Origin: an uncultured Endomicrobiia bacterium | GTDB taxonomy: Bacteria > Elusimicrobiota > Endomicrobiia > Endomicrobiales > Endomicrobiaceae | DNA: 43,853 bases | Assembly (NCBI GenBank): GCA_938040055.1 | Contig: CALHWY010000010.1 | Coordinates: forward strand, 1 to 43,853 | Direction of reading: 5' to 3' | Shown: in pieces, positions 17,708 through 26,404 of the stretch | Position numbering within the stretch: the stretch's first letter is position 1 | Layout: every line of letters begins with the position of its first letter | Notes under the pieces: model-generated | The model's database searches: none | What the model was told of the DNA's origin: nothing | What the model saw: only the letters and a program-made list of their open reading frames with translations | Program-made: the position numbers and the translations under genes

Positions 17708-18276
17708 AAAACTTTCTTTTGTTTATCCGGCGTAAAAGCCGTTCGAAACCTAATAAAATACGCGCATATCACGGATGCGCCCGAGAACCTTCTTCCCGAA
17801 ACAGCCCGTCCAAAAAACAATCTTCCTTCCCCTGTTTTTATGCGCCTGAAAACGGAACTTTCCGAAAGATCTTTGATTAGCCGCATAAAATTATTTTAGC
17901 TTTAACTAACTTAAATTCTTTAAAAAAATAAGCCTTCAGAGCATAAAAGACTTAAATATCCGGTTTTTGTCCGCCTTAAATCCGGTCCCGGAACTATTTG
18001 AGACCGGGAACTTAATATCTTTTTTTATTTAAAACCCTGTCTCCGGGCCCATTTTCAGGTTTGCCGGACCGGAAGCTCGGTTAAGTTTTGTCTCAAAGTT
18101 TTCAGAAAGCCGCTTTCAAAAAGCTGCTCCGAAACCCAAAAGCTTTTACTTAAACTTTACTTCCGCTGTTTTCAAAAAACTCCGTCAGAACTTGAAGGGT
18201 TTTACCGTTTTTACTTTCTTTTAAAGAATGCAAATCCGACAAAAACTCCGTCGGGCCGTAAAAAATTTTACCGTTT
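17708..18276 (-). other. feoA leader and dtxR-feoA intergenic region
   Basis: About 200 bases separate the DtxR-like box from feoA, forming a long leader in which I see no recognised riboswitch. A 60-codon frame lies in this leader (17704-17886), but its composition is not protein-like. The remainder, up to the end of the regulator gene, is AT-rich. It carries direct repeats at 18174-18218 and 18239-18282. Confidence 0.5.
17896..17914 (-). promoter_or_regulatory. DtxR/IdeR-type iron box upstream of feoAB
   Basis: The 19 bases TTAGCTTTAACTAACTTAA match the classical DtxR/IdeR consensus TTAGGTTAGCCTAACCTAA at 14 of 19 positions, by my own comparison. On the minus strand a TAAAAT -10-like hexamer overlaps the box. 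Binding of the iron-loaded regulator would therefore block feoAB transcription. The regulator gene lies immediately upstream. Confidence 0.65.
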
Positions 18277-18282
18277 TTACTT
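18174..18282. repeat. Two imperfect direct repeats between feoA and dtxR
   Basis: Segments 18174-18218 and 18239-18282 both begin AAAAACTCCGTC and end TTTTACCGTTTTTACTTT, with a more variable centre. The second overlaps the 3' end of the regulator gene. They look like a small tandem duplication, and no function is evident. Confidence 0.6.
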
Positions 18283-18750
18283 TAAACCTTTTTTCGAGTC
18301 CCCTTCAAGATACTCCTGCAGGTTTTCCATATCCTCGGTTTTGACGAGAAAATGCTCTTTTAACAGTTTATATAACCTTTCAAGCCTGCGTATCGTTTCC
18401 GCGCTTACGGAATGTTCAATTTCACAAGCCTCAACCACAGCCACGTCGGAATCTACAAAAAGCAGTTCATTCAAAAACTGATACAATACGTCGTGTTTGC
18501 GCTGGACTTCATTGGCGACTTTTTCGCCTTCTTCGGTTAAATCGACATATCCGTATTTTTCATGTATTACAAGGCCGTTTTCGGCAAGAAAATTAATCGC
18601 CACATTTACGCTGGAACTTTTAACGCCCAAAGCTTTCGCTATATCTCCCACTCTGGCATATTTTTTTTCATTTTTCAATGCCGCGATAGTTTCAAGATAA
18701 TTCTCCAAAGCGGCGCTCAGCTTATTGATTTTCTGTCCTTTTTTTGCCAT
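18277..18750 (-). CDS. DtxR-family iron-dependent transcriptional regulator, 157 aa
   Basis: The N-terminal winged helix spans roughly residues 10-75, with KYARVGDIAKALGVKSSSVNVAINFLAENGLV as the HTH. The dimerisation/metal region follows with KHDVLYQFL (His86) and EACEIEHSVS (Cys109, Glu112, His113). The Cys-x-x-Glu-His arrangement is that of DtxR/IdeR (Cys102, Glu105, His106). MntR has Glu at the Cys position, so iron rather than manganese sensing is favoured. The DtxR Met10 position appears to be Asn16. Length is MntR-like, lacking the C-terminal SH3 domain. The gene sits upstream of feoAB on the same strand, behind its own promoter with an overlapping palindrome, suggesting autoregulation. 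Confidence 0.88.
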   Translation of the reverse strand: MAKKGQKINKLSAALENYLETIAALKNEKKYARVGDIAKALGVKSSSVNVAINFLAENGLVIHEKYGYVDLTEEGEKVANEVQRKHDVLYQFLNELLFVDSDVAVVEACEIEHSVSAETIRRLERLYKLLKEHFLVKTEDMENLQEYLEGDSKKGLK

Positions 18751-18772
18751 TCTTCCTCGAAAAAAAATATTT

Positions 18773-18810
18773 TGTTAGACCAATATAACATTTTTATTTT
18801 TATATGTCAA
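18773..18810 (-). promoter_or_regulatory. dtxR promoter with overlapping palindromic operator
   Basis: On the minus strand a consensus TTGACA (18805-18810) is separated by exactly 17 bp from TATATT (18782-18787). An 18-bp imperfect palindrome with arms TGTTATA and TCTAACA (18773-18790) covers the -10 element and start point. This is ideally placed for repression by the regulator itself. Confidence 0.7.
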
Positions 18811-18896
18811 TACCGCAAGCCGGCGGCATTAGGCTCAAAGCCTGAAGCCCGCTTCGGCCGCGCCGGACATGGAACGAAAATACCGTTACCGGCCGT

Positions 18897-19320
18897 TTAC
18901 GCGGACAAAAGTATTCTGCCGTAATTTCCGATGTTCATCTCCGGATTTATATCATTATCGCTTTCAATGCCCTTTCCGCTTTCCGCCGAAGCCGGTATAA
19001 GTTCTATTGAGGGCATATCCCGCATTTTGAAATTTCTTGCCGCGTTTTTGACTAACTCTTTTGTCAGCGGCCTTTGGGCGAATATTTTCAATATTTCAAA
19101 TCCGGATATGGATTCCGCCAGCTGCGCTATATGCATTCCGGATCTTTCTTTATTAATTATTTTTTTAAATCCGAGTTTTTTATTATTATAAAGCCTTCCG
19201 GATTTTTAAGATTTTGCTCAAGTTCCCCGGCCGATTCAAAATCCTGCATTATTGAGGCGTCCGGCTTCATTCCGGACGCGGATAAGAAGCGTAAGCCGGA
19301 ATATTGCGCGCCGGAATTCC
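18897..19320 (-). pseudogene. Decayed C-terminal paralogue of the giant exported protein
   Basis: The minus-strand translation ends in INPEMNIGNYGRILLSA, matching the end of the giant protein (IKPDMDMKSYENILFAA). Upstream, IAQLAESISGFEILKIF and NAARNFKMRDMP align with IGRIIELLSSFKILKMF and KAARNFEISDMP. The region between these matches is deleted relative to the giant. Further upstream, another frame gives SIMQDFESAGELEQNLKNPE, which aligns with SIIENIGSPEALESEIKKAG. A run of seven A's separates the two frames, requiring a -1 shift to join them. No N-terminal part of such a gene remains. This is a remnant of a second giant gene. Confidence 0.8.
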
Positions 19321-19550
19321 CGTCATTAAACAGTCGGCCGTAAAAACGGAGAGAATTTTTTCATTCTCATGTTAATTAAAAGCCTTCAAAAAAAACATCT
19401 TCATAAAAGACCGCCTCCGAAACGCCGCAAAAACAAAAACCATGATAAAAAGCTTTTTAAGGCATAAATATTTGACGGGTTCTATGCTTTTTCGTTTCCG
19501 CCCGGACAAGTCCCGCCTTTTTTGGCCGGCGGACTCCGCAAAAGAGCGCT

Positions 19551-22500
19551 TTATTCCACGAATATTTCAACCCGTCTGTTGTCGGCTCTTCCCTGTGCGG
19601 TGTCATTTGCGTATCTGGGCATTTCAGAACCGAAACCGGCATAAATCATTTTCTCTCCGGGTATGCCGTTTAAGACGAGTTCGTCGTATACGGCTTTTGC
19701 CCTGGCTTCGGAAAGCTTTTTATTAATTTCATCGCTTCCGGTGGAATCCGTATGGCCTTCTATTATTATGCGCCTGTATTCTATTTTTTTCATTTCCTCG
19801 GCTTCTTTTGCTATTTCTTTTTTTGCCGCAGCGTTCAGTTCCGCTTTTCCGGCTTCAAAACTTGTCATATTAAGGCTGTAAGATTTAAGAACAGTCCTAG
19901 CTTTTGCGCGGGGAGTTTCCTCTTTTCGCTTTTCAAATCCGTCTGCGGAGTTTATATCGGTTTTCTGCGTCCCGGAAACGGCCGGAACGCCGGCGGGCGA
20001 AAACGAGGCTTCTTCCGCGGCATGCCCGTCTTTCCGGACATAATGCCGCTGCGGGTCCTGCGCTTTTATGGAAAAAGGATTGCAGAAAGCATATCTGAGC
20101 CCTATATTGCCGGATATATCGCGGTATTTATCCGCACTGTAAAAATCCGCATTGGCAAATATCGTAACTTTTTCCGAAAGCCTTAGCGCCGCGCCCGCGC
20201 CCGCGCCTGTTTGGAAAAAGCCCTCTTTTGCGCCTTTTGTTTTAAAATAAGCGCCGGTTTTGTTAAAAACGCTTTCTATTTCCGGCTCGGCGCCGCTGAA
20301 AAGACATTTTCCTTCCAGTCCCGCATAAATGAGCCAAATATTTCCCTCATAATGCACTCCGGCTCCGGCTCTGGCGGCAGCTCTTAAATAGCTTGCGCCG
20401 CTGACATCCAAATTATATATTCCCGCCCCGCTTTCGCTGAATCCCGGATAATAAACATCGGCAAGCTCAAACCCGGCATAAGGCCTGAATTTAGTATTGG
20501 AAGCCATGTTAAAATTGAGCGCGCCTTCGATATCAAGACCTAATGAAACGGTTTTAATATCCGATTCGGCGCTGAAGCCGGCAAAAGGAATATGTCTTTT
20601 TACGTCAAACCGGTTAAAGCTTAATAAGGCAAGGCTTTTAAGTTCCCGTCCTTCCTTAATATATCCTCCGTAAACGCCGAATCCGGTTTTTGCGCCCTTT
20701 GCCTCATGGCTGCCCTGTTTTATGTGATGCGCGCCGGCTGTTGCGTATACGCCCAGCATAAGACCGATATCATCCATATATCTGTCAAAACCGGCTTTAA
20801 TACCCGAGTAAGCGTCTTTATAGTCCTGTAAAGAATTGTCGTTTCCGTAAAAGTGCCCGCTTGCGCCCCCTGCCTGAAACCAGAAACCATTGCTTACGGG
20901 ATGATCCCGGCGGCAGTATTTTCTTATTCTTCCGTATATTTCACTGCCGGAACCGCCCGCCGCGGCGCTCCTTATTATATTGGGAAAGAAATATCCGGCA
21001 AGACCGGCAAGCACGCCTTTTATCTTATCTTCGCCGTAAGTTTCAATCTCAGCCAAAGCCAAATCCCAAGGATCATAAGCTTTTACGGAAAGGGATATTT
21101 TGTCAAGAGCTCCGCCCGCTTCTTTTCGGTTGAAAGCCGAACCTCTTATCTTGCCGAAATCCGTGGACGTCTTATTTCCCAGCAAAGTCAGCGTTACCCA
21201 GCCGTCATAAACATTGCCGTACCCTACATTAACAACCGCCGGAGTGGACGGAAATATGATATTTACCGCCGAAAAAGTGCCCGTCACTTTGTTTTCGTAA
21301 TTTATAATCTTATAAATTCTTTTTCTGAAATCGGCATTATCCATATGCTCGGCTTTAACGTCCAAAACGCCGTTGTTAAGATTGGCGTCTTTTACAAAAA
21401 GCATATCATTGGCTTGCGGAAAAATATCTATTGCCAGCGTGCCGCTGTTATTGACGGTTGCCGCCCGCGCCGTGTCAGGCGCGCCGTTTTGCATGCTGAA
21501 TTTGGCGCCGTTGTTTATATCTATTAAACCCGCATTCATTTTCGAGCCGGACAGCATATTAAATCTGCCTAACAAATTAATGGACAGATTATTGAAACTG
21601 CCTCTCATATTAAAATCGCCAGCGCCGGAAACCTCAAAATAAGTGTCTTCGGCGCTTCCTGAAATGCCGTCAAACATTTCAACCGAGGCTCTTTCTTCTA
21701 TGTTAAAATAAACTCTGCTGAAACTATCAAGATATATTGCGTTGCTTTTGTCTTTTGCGGAATTTTCGTTAAAGACGGTTTTGTTTTCTCCGTACGCAAC
21801 AGTGTATGAATGAAACTGCGCCCAAGCCTCGGCTTTTCCTTTCAGATAAACGGCCCCTCCTTTTAACGCGGATTTATTCTGCTCGAATCTACCGTTAGTA
21901 ATGCCGAAGTAGCCGCCGTCTTCAATGCTTACGGCTCCGCCGAAACCCGCGCTGTTTGCGCGAAAACGCGTATTTTTTCCGCTCATCCTTACCGAAGCCC
22001 CGTTTGTAACCGCTATAGCGCCGCCTTTTTCTTTTGCCATATTGCCGCTGAAATCGACTAAAGAAGAATTTCCGTCGAAAGTCACATTTGAATTAGCCGT
22101 GACATACAGCGCGCCGCCTTCGGCGGAAGCATTGTTATTGCGAAAAACGGTTTCTCCGCTGAAAGTCATATTGCTGTTATTGCCCGCATATATTCCCGCG
22201 CCGAAACCCGCGCTGTTGCCTTCTGCAGCGCCGTCTCCGCCTATAAGCGCATTTTTGAAAAACGCCCTGCCGTTATCGGAATGCATAAAACCGCCCAAAC
22301 CTTCGGTTCCGGCCTTATTTCCCTGAGCCGTCAGTTTCGTATTCATAAAATCCACAGAAGCATTTTGCATTATCGAGACGGCTCCCGCAGAGTCATAACT
22401 CCAATTGTCCTTAAAAGCGGTCTTCTCTCCGGTAAAAACAGCCCTGCTGCCGTCTGCCGCATATACGGCTCCCGCCGAATATGCCGAATTCCCGGAGAAA

Positions 22501-23234
22501 CCGGCGTCTTTTGTAAAATTCATATTTGTATTTCCCTGCGCATATACGGCGCCTCCGCGGCCCTTTTCCCCGGCAGCGGCTTTATTATTTTCAAAAACCG
22601 CCTTCCCGAAAATTATATTGCCGGCCCCGGAGGCCGACAAGAAACCTCCGTTTCCCGCAGAGGCGGAATTATTTGAAGCCGTGAGAACGGTTTTGGAAAA
22701 ATCGGCCGAAGCGCCGGCAAGACATACCGCGCCGCCGTCTTTTGCTCTATTGTTTTGAAATTTCGTGTTTTCTGAAAAAATAAGAGCCGAGCCGTTTGAA
22801 GCATATGCGGCTCCTCCCGACTCCGAAGATCTGTTTCCCTCAAAAGAACTGTTTCCTTCCACCCTCAGCGCGGAGTTATTGCCCATAAGGCTTACCGCGC
22901 CGCCGCTTGACTCGTATTCGCCTTTTTTGACAGCGGCGGAAATAAGCTTGACAAAAATATTCGTCTGCGTCACGGTAAACATATTTCCCAAATCGTTTAT
23001 ATTAATATTGTGCCCGTCGCCTTTAATCGTAAGGGAATTGGGAATAAAGATCGTTCTCGAATTTGTCCTAGCTTTAAAAATATCTTTCTTTATGCCGTCC
23101 ACATTGCTGCCCGATTCAAGACAAGCCTGAAGACCGTTATAATCGCCGATTTCCGCGGCATAAGAGCAGCCGGCGCAAATAAAAAAACCTGCCGAGAAAA
23201 CGGCAAAAAAACGGTAAATTGTTCTTTTTGTCAT
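19551..23234 (-). CDS. Autotransporter-like Pmp repeat protein with C-terminal OmpA domain, 1227 aa
   Basis: After a signal peptide (residues 1-27), the passenger (about 100-480) is built of repeated GGAV/GGAI and FxxN motifs (SFEGN, FQNN, FENN). These resemble chlamydial polymorphic membrane proteins and predict a right-handed beta-helix. Residues about 783-1050 are an autotransporter-like beta-barrel starting at GFWFQAGGASG and ending NIGLRYAF. A linker leads to an OmpA-like peptidoglycan-binding domain (1114-1227) with IEGHTDSTGS and NKKLSEARAKAVYDEL, which contain the Asp and Arg expected to bind peptidoglycan. Classical autotransporters end at the barrel, so the periplasmic anchor is unusual. 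Two paralogues lie at 29885-33529 and 34755-39047. The first helix ends CAGC, so a lipid anchor cannot be excluded. Confidence 0.88.
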   Translation of the reverse strand: MTKRTIYRFFAVFSAGFFICAGCSYAAEIGDYNGLQACLESGSNVDGIKKDIFKARTNSRTIFIPNSLTIKGDGHNININDLGNMFTVTQTNIFVKLISAAVKKGEYESSGGAVSLMGNNSALRVEGNSSFEGNRSSESGGAAYASNGSALIFSENTKFQNNRAKDGGAVCLAGASADFSKTVLTASNNSASAGNGGFLSASGAGNIIFGKAVFENNKAAAGEKGRGGAVYAQGNTNMNFTKDAGFSGNSAYSAGAVYAADGSRAVFTGEKTAFKDNWSYDSAGAVSIMQNASVDFMNTKLTAQGNKAGTEGLGGFMHSDNGRAFFKNALIGGDGAAEGNSAGFGAGIYAGNNSNMTFSGETVFRNNNASAEGGALYVTANSNVTFDGNSSLVDFSGNMAKEKGGAIAVTNGASVRMSGKNTRFRANSAGFGGAVSIEDGGYFGITNGRFEQNKSALKGGAVYLKGKAEAWAQFHSYTVAYGENKTVFNENSAKDKSNAIYLDSFSRVYFNIEERASVEMFDGISGSAEDTYFEVSGAGDFNMRGSFNNLSINLLGRFNMLSGSKMNAGLIDINNGAKFSMQNGAPDTARAATVNNSGTLAIDIFPQANDMLFVKDANLNNGVLDVKAEHMDNADFRKRIYKIINYENKVTGTFSAVNIIFPSTPAVVNVGYGNVYDGWVTLTLLGNKTSTDFGKIRGSAFNRKEAGGALDKISLSVKAYDPWDLALAEIETYGEDKIKGVLAGLAGYFFPNIIRSAAAGGSGSEIYGRIRKYCRRDHPVSNGFWFQAGGASGHFYGNDNSLQDYKDAYSGIKAGFDRYMDDIGLMLGVYATAGAHHIKQGSHEAKGAKTGFGVYGGYIKEGRELKSLALLSFNRFDVKRHIPFAGFSAESDIKTVSLGLDIEGALNFNMASNTKFRPYAGFELADVYYPGFSESGAGIYNLDVSGASYLRAAARAGAGVHYEGNIWLIYAGLEGKCLFSGAEPEIESVFNKTGAYFKTKGAKEGFFQTGAGAGAALRLSEKVTIFANADFYSADKYRDISGNIGLRYAFCNPFSIKAQDPQRHYVRKDGHAAEEASFSPAGVPAVSGTQKTDINSADGFEKRKEETPRAKARTVLKSYSLNMTSFEAGKAELNAAAKKEIAKEAEEMKKIEYRRIIIEGHTDSTGSDEINKKLSEARAKAVYDELVLNGIPGEKMIYAGFGSEMPRYANDTAQGRADNRRVEIFVE

Positions 23235-23609
23235 ATCGGTTCTCTCAAAAAAGTATTTTTAAATTACAAATTTTTTCGCAAAGGCATTCCGGCAAAAACC
23301 GCAGCCTTGATTCCGGGCGTATTCTTCTTTTTCTTACGACGGCTGAAATAAAAATATAACCGTCTCCCGACAATTATTTAAGCTTTGTTTTCTCCCTTGA
23401 AAGTAAGCCGCCTACCCTTTTAAAAGCGCAGAAAAACTCATCAAAATTCCGTTTATTTCAAAACCTTGTCCGTGCATGCCCCGCATCCGTCGTTTCGGAG
23501 TGTCGTTTGAACCGCAAAAGAAATGTTTTCTCTGCCGTTTATCACGGTATTTCCGCCCTTACGGCATATTTTGCGTTTTTATACGCCTGATAAACGGATG
23601 ATCGTTTTT
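23235..23609. other. Intergenic region with a 10-bp inverted repeat
   Basis: No gene is seen between the nitroreductase stop and the upstream side of the first surface-protein gene. CCGTTTATCA (23535-23544) and its perfect complement TGATAAACGG (23588-23597) form an inverted repeat with a loop of about 43 bases, just downstream of the nitroreductase. The surface gene's weak GAGAG ribosome-binding site lies at the other end. I found no clear promoter. Confidence 0.5.
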
Positions 23610-24290
23610 TTATTTCCTGTATCCCGCGGACTGCGATAAAACGACTTTCTGGGAATCTTTGAGTTTTAAAAGTTTCGCGATGGCGGCTTCGTCCAGATAA
23701 GCTCTTGTCACGCAGGCCAAATCAGCCGACGAGCAGCAGAGATAAACATTTTCGGAAACATGCCCTACGTCAACCGCCGCCATCAAAAGCTTTTGCGAAT
23801 AATCGCTGCCGCCTTTCATTCTGCTTATGTCCGATACGTAAACGAGATTCACGGCCGCCTGCGCGACATAATCCTGAAGCCCCGCGGCAGACCTCACATC
23901 TCCTTCGGCGACCAAAACAAGTTTATGTTCTCCGGGGATGTAAAGATAAGCCCCCTCTCTCATAAAAGCGTAAACATCCGTCTCGCGCGAGTTCATGGCG
24001 GTCGGAGCCGTTCTCCCGCCGGTTTCTTCCCTGTTTATCCCTCCGGCCGCCCATAAAAGTTCTGACAAAAGCCGCATATCAAGCTTTTTGTCGGCGAACT
24101 CCCTTTCCGAACGCCTGTCTTTGACGGCCTGCAAAACGGTCTTCCCTTTTGAAAAGTCAATTTTTTGCAAAACAATCTCTTTCGGGCTTTCGCCGGACTT
24201 GTTATAACCCGCATTATCCTTCGCCCCGGCCGCGCAGAACAATCCGGCCGCAGCAAGCAGCGACAATGAAAAAATTATCGTTCTTTCCAT
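23610..24290 (-). CDS. Exported SagB-type nitroreductase-family protein, 226 aa
   Basis: The mature part has the nitroreductase/SagB-ThcOx pattern. It includes VKDRRSEREFADKKLD (the RRS FMN-phosphate loop), LSELLWAAGGINRE, RTAPTAMNSRETDVYAF, a central AQAAVNLVYVSD strand, and VDVGHVSENVYLCCSSADLACV. Such enzymes bind FMN and catalyse NAD(P)H-linked reduction or dehydrogenation; the substrate is unknown. An N-terminal signal peptide (residues about 1-23) predicts export, which is seen in a subset of this family. The gene diverges from tetR and its promoter overlaps the tetR promoter, so co-regulation is likely. Confidence 0.85.
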   Translation of the reverse strand: MERTIIFSLSLLAAAGLFCAAGAKDNAGYNKSGESPKEIVLQKIDFSKGKTVLQAVKDRRSEREFADKKLDMRLLSELLWAAGGINREETGGRTAPTAMNSRETDVYAFMREGAYLYIPGEHKLVLVAEGDVRSAAGLQDYVAQAAVNLVYVSDISRMKGGSDYSQKLLMAAVDVGHVSENVYLCCSSADLACVTRAYLDEAAIAKLLKLKDSQKVVLSQSAGYRK

Positions 24291-24334
24291 AAAAAACCCC
24301 CGTTTTTCGGTTTGAGCCTTTACCCTCGGCTACT

Positions 24335-24364
24335 ATTATACTTAAAAAAAGACAAGATTGACAA
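24335..24364 (-). promoter_or_regulatory. Promoter of the nitroreductase gene
   Basis: On the minus strand TTGTCA (24359-24364) and TATAAT (24335-24340) are separated by 18 bp. Its -35 element occupies the same bases as the -35 of the divergent tetR promoter. Confidence 0.6.
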
Positions 24365-24386
24365 AAAAAGCGCTTTATTATACTAT
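24358..24386 (+). promoter_or_regulatory. Promoter of the tetR-tolC-hlyD operon
   Basis: A consensus TTGACA (24358-24363) is followed after exactly 17 bp by TACTAT (24381-24386). Transcription should start near 24393, about 33 bases before the chosen tetR start codon. This supports the internal ATG over the upstream one at 24312. Confidence 0.75.
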
Positions 24387-24412
24387 TTGAATAATCGGTT
24401 CATTAATTCAAA
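24386..24412. promoter_or_regulatory. Candidate TetR operator
   Basis: TTTGAAT (24386-24392) and its exact complement ATTCAAA (24406-24412) form an inverted repeat with a 13-bp spacer. It lies immediately downstream of the -10 element and upstream of tetR. Position and symmetry fit an operator for the adjacent TetR protein. Confidence 0.5.
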
Positions 24413-24425
24413 AACCGGAGTTACC

Positions 24426-24998
24426 ATGAGAGAAGAAATTTTAAAAGCGGCGGCGGAACGTTTCGCCCGTTACGGTTTCCGTAAAACCACGCTGGAAGAT
24501 ATCGCGAGAGACATAAATAAAGTAAAAAGTTCCGTTTATTATTATTTTGCCGGCAAAGAAGAGATTTTCAGGGGGGTAATCGAGAACGAACTTGAAAAAT
24601 TTGCCGTGATGCTGATGTCGGACGTAGGCAAAGCCGGAACCGCGGACAAAAAGCTGCATGCTTTTATAATATCGCATCTGAGAATTTTTGAAAAATTCGC
24701 CAAAGGATTTTCCACTATCAAAGATATGTATTTCTCCGAGCTTGATATAATGCAGAAAGCCAGAAGCAAATACGATGAAAGGGAAATAAACGCTATAGAA
24801 GCGCTTTTGGAAGAAGGCAGAAAGAACGACCTTTTTGAATTCGCCGACATAAAAAACACCGCCGGGATCATACTGACGGCCATAAAAGGAGCCGAACAGG
24901 AATTTCTTGTAAGAAAATGCCGCAAAAACATGAAAGCGGTGTCTGAAACTATGGCGTCACTGCTTGTAAACGGCGTTTTGAAGGAAAAAATAAAATGA
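24426..24998 (+). CDS. TetR/AcrR-family transcriptional regulator, 190 aa
   Basis: Residues 1-47 are a standard TetR DNA-binding domain: EEILKAAAERFARYGFRKTT, LEDIARDINKVKSSVYYYFAGKEEIF. The helical C-terminal part probably binds the effector and forms the dimer. The start used here is the ATG at 24426, with CCGGAG nine bases upstream and a promoter just before it. A longer frame reaches back to 24312 but would overlap the promoter. The stop overlaps the start of the tolC-like gene (ATGA), so this regulator is co-translated with the efflux genes it presumably represses. Confidence 0.92.
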   Translation: MREEILKAAAERFARYGFRKTTLEDIARDINKVKSSVYYYFAGKEEIFRGVIENELEKFAVMLMSDVGKAGTADKKLHAFIISHLRIFEKFAKGFSTIKDMYFSELDIMQKARSKYDEREINAIEALLEEGRKNDLFEFADIKNTAGIILTAIKGAEQEFLVRKCRKNMKAVSETMASLLVNGVLKEKIK

Positions 24999-26404
24999 AA
25001 AAAGCCTTTATTTTTTATCTTACGGCTTGTTTGCCGCTTTTTTTATTCGCGCAGGAGTCTTCCCTTACCGTAGAGCAGGCGGTCGGCTGCGCCATTGCGA
25101 ACAATCCTGACATAACAGCGGCAAAAAGAGACGCGGAAAAAGCCTCTTACGGAGCGGCGGCGGCAAAAGGACATTATCTTCCCAAAATAGACATAACGGC
25201 GCTGGCGATTAAAACGGACGAAGCGAAGTCTTTAAATCTCAACGGCATACGGGAAGCCGTAATAGGCGCGAGCGTGGCGTCTTATGCGGGAGCCGGAGGG
25301 GCGAATCCCGGACTGTTTAAAAGCCAGCTGGAAAGCAGGATTCCTTCCTTTGAAAAAAAGCTGCTTGACGATAATTTCGTAAGAGTTATGGCAACCGTGG
25401 CGCAGCCGGTTTTTACGGGATTTAAAATCTCGGCCAATTCGGCGGTAAAAAAACTTGAAAAAGACATAGGCGAAATAAACTTCCTGCATGCGAAGAACAA
25501 AGTCATAACTTCGGTTATCGAAGATTACTACAGAGCCAAATTCGCCGACAAAGTCATACAGATACGCAAAGACCTTCTGACGAATATAGAAGGGCATGTC
25601 TCAAACGCCAAGAAACTTTTCGGCAACGGAATGATATCAAAAGCCAATCTGCTGAGAGCGGAAGTTGCGCTGGCTTGCGCAAAAAAAGATTATCAGACTT
25701 CTTTAATGGATAAGGATTTGGCATCCATTCTTTTAAACAATACTCTCGGCATAGACACTTCCGGCATGGAGCTCGCAAGTCCCATGGAAATGCTCAAAGA
25801 CGCAAAGCCCGTAGCCTATTATGCCCAAAAAGCGGACTCGGCAAACACGACCTTACGGCTGCTTGAAAGCAAAAAAATGATGCTGCGGCAAAAATATAAA
25901 GCCGCCGTGGGCAATCTTTTTCCCGATATCGCCGCAGTCGGGCAGTACCAGCTTTTGCAGGACAAGCTTACTTTTGCAGAACCTGAATGGACGATAGGTC
26001 TCACGGCTTCCTTCAATGTTTTCGGCGGCGGCTCCGACGTCAATGAAATCAGGGCATCCAAAGCGGAGCTTGAAGCTCTTGACGCCCGCATTTCAAGCGT
26101 GAAAAAGCTTATATATACGGCAATAAGAAATTTTTACAACCGGTGCGAAACGGCTAAAAAAGATTATGAAGCGCTGGAAACCAATAAAATTCTTGCCGAA
26201 GAAAACCTTAAGCTTTTCAGGGCTTCTTTCAGGGAAGGGCTTGCGACTTCTCTTGAAGTGGTTGACGCGGAACTTGCTCTTACGAAAATAAAAATAGACC
26301 GGGCGAAAGCCGTTCTGGATTATAATACGGCTTATGCCAATCTCTTAAACATATGCGCTATGTCGGAAGAAGAACTTGCGCAAAACAACGGAGAAGAAAA
26401 ATGA
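24995..26404 (+). CDS. TolC-family outer-membrane efflux protein, 469 aa
   Basis: A signal peptide (residues 1-20, ending LFAQ) is followed by SSLTVEQAVGCAIANNPDITAAKRDAEKA, the usual opening of outer-membrane factor proteins. Long amphipathic helices come in two repeats, with GNGMISKANLLRAEVALACAKKDY and REGLATSLEVVDAELALTKIKID as paired hairpin motifs. Length is typical for TolC. It would form the trimeric exit duct for the adjacent HlyD-type adaptor and permeases. It overlaps tetR upstream and the adaptor downstream, each by four bases. Confidence 0.95.
   Translation: MKKAFIFYLTACLPLFLFAQESSLTVEQAVGCAIANNPDITAAKRDAEKASYGAAAAKGHYLPKIDITALAIKTDEAKSLNLNGIREAVIGASVASYAGAGGANPGLFKSQLESRIPSFEKKLLDDNFVRVMATVAQPVFTGFKISANSAVKKLEKDIGEINFLHAKNKVITSVIEDYYRAKFADKVIQIRKDLLTNIEGHVSNAKKLFGNGMISKANLLRAEVALACAKKDYQTSLMDKDLASILLNNTLGIDTSGMELASPMEMLKDAKPVAYYAQKADSANTTLRLLESKKMMLRQKYKAAVGNLFPDIAAVGQYQLLQDKLTFAEPEWTIGLTASFNVFGGGSDVNEIRASKAELEALDARISSVKKLIYTAIRNFYNRCETAKKDYEALETNKILAEENLKLFRASFREGLATSLEVVDAELALTKIKIDRAKAVLDYNTAYANLLNICAMSEEELAQNNGEEK

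Noticed and set aside
17704..17886. 60-codon minus-strand frame between the DtxR box and feoA
   Set aside because: It has no ribosome-binding site of note and non-protein-like composition (many Arg/Phe in leader DNA), so I treat it as leader.
22281..22758. Long open frames opposite the first surface-protein gene
   Set aside because: They are shadows of the repetitive GC-biased codons of the real gene.
24312..24425. N-terminal extension of the TetR frame
   Set aside because: It overlaps the promoter and predicted transcript start; the ATG at 24426 has a good ribosome-binding site and the expected domain start.
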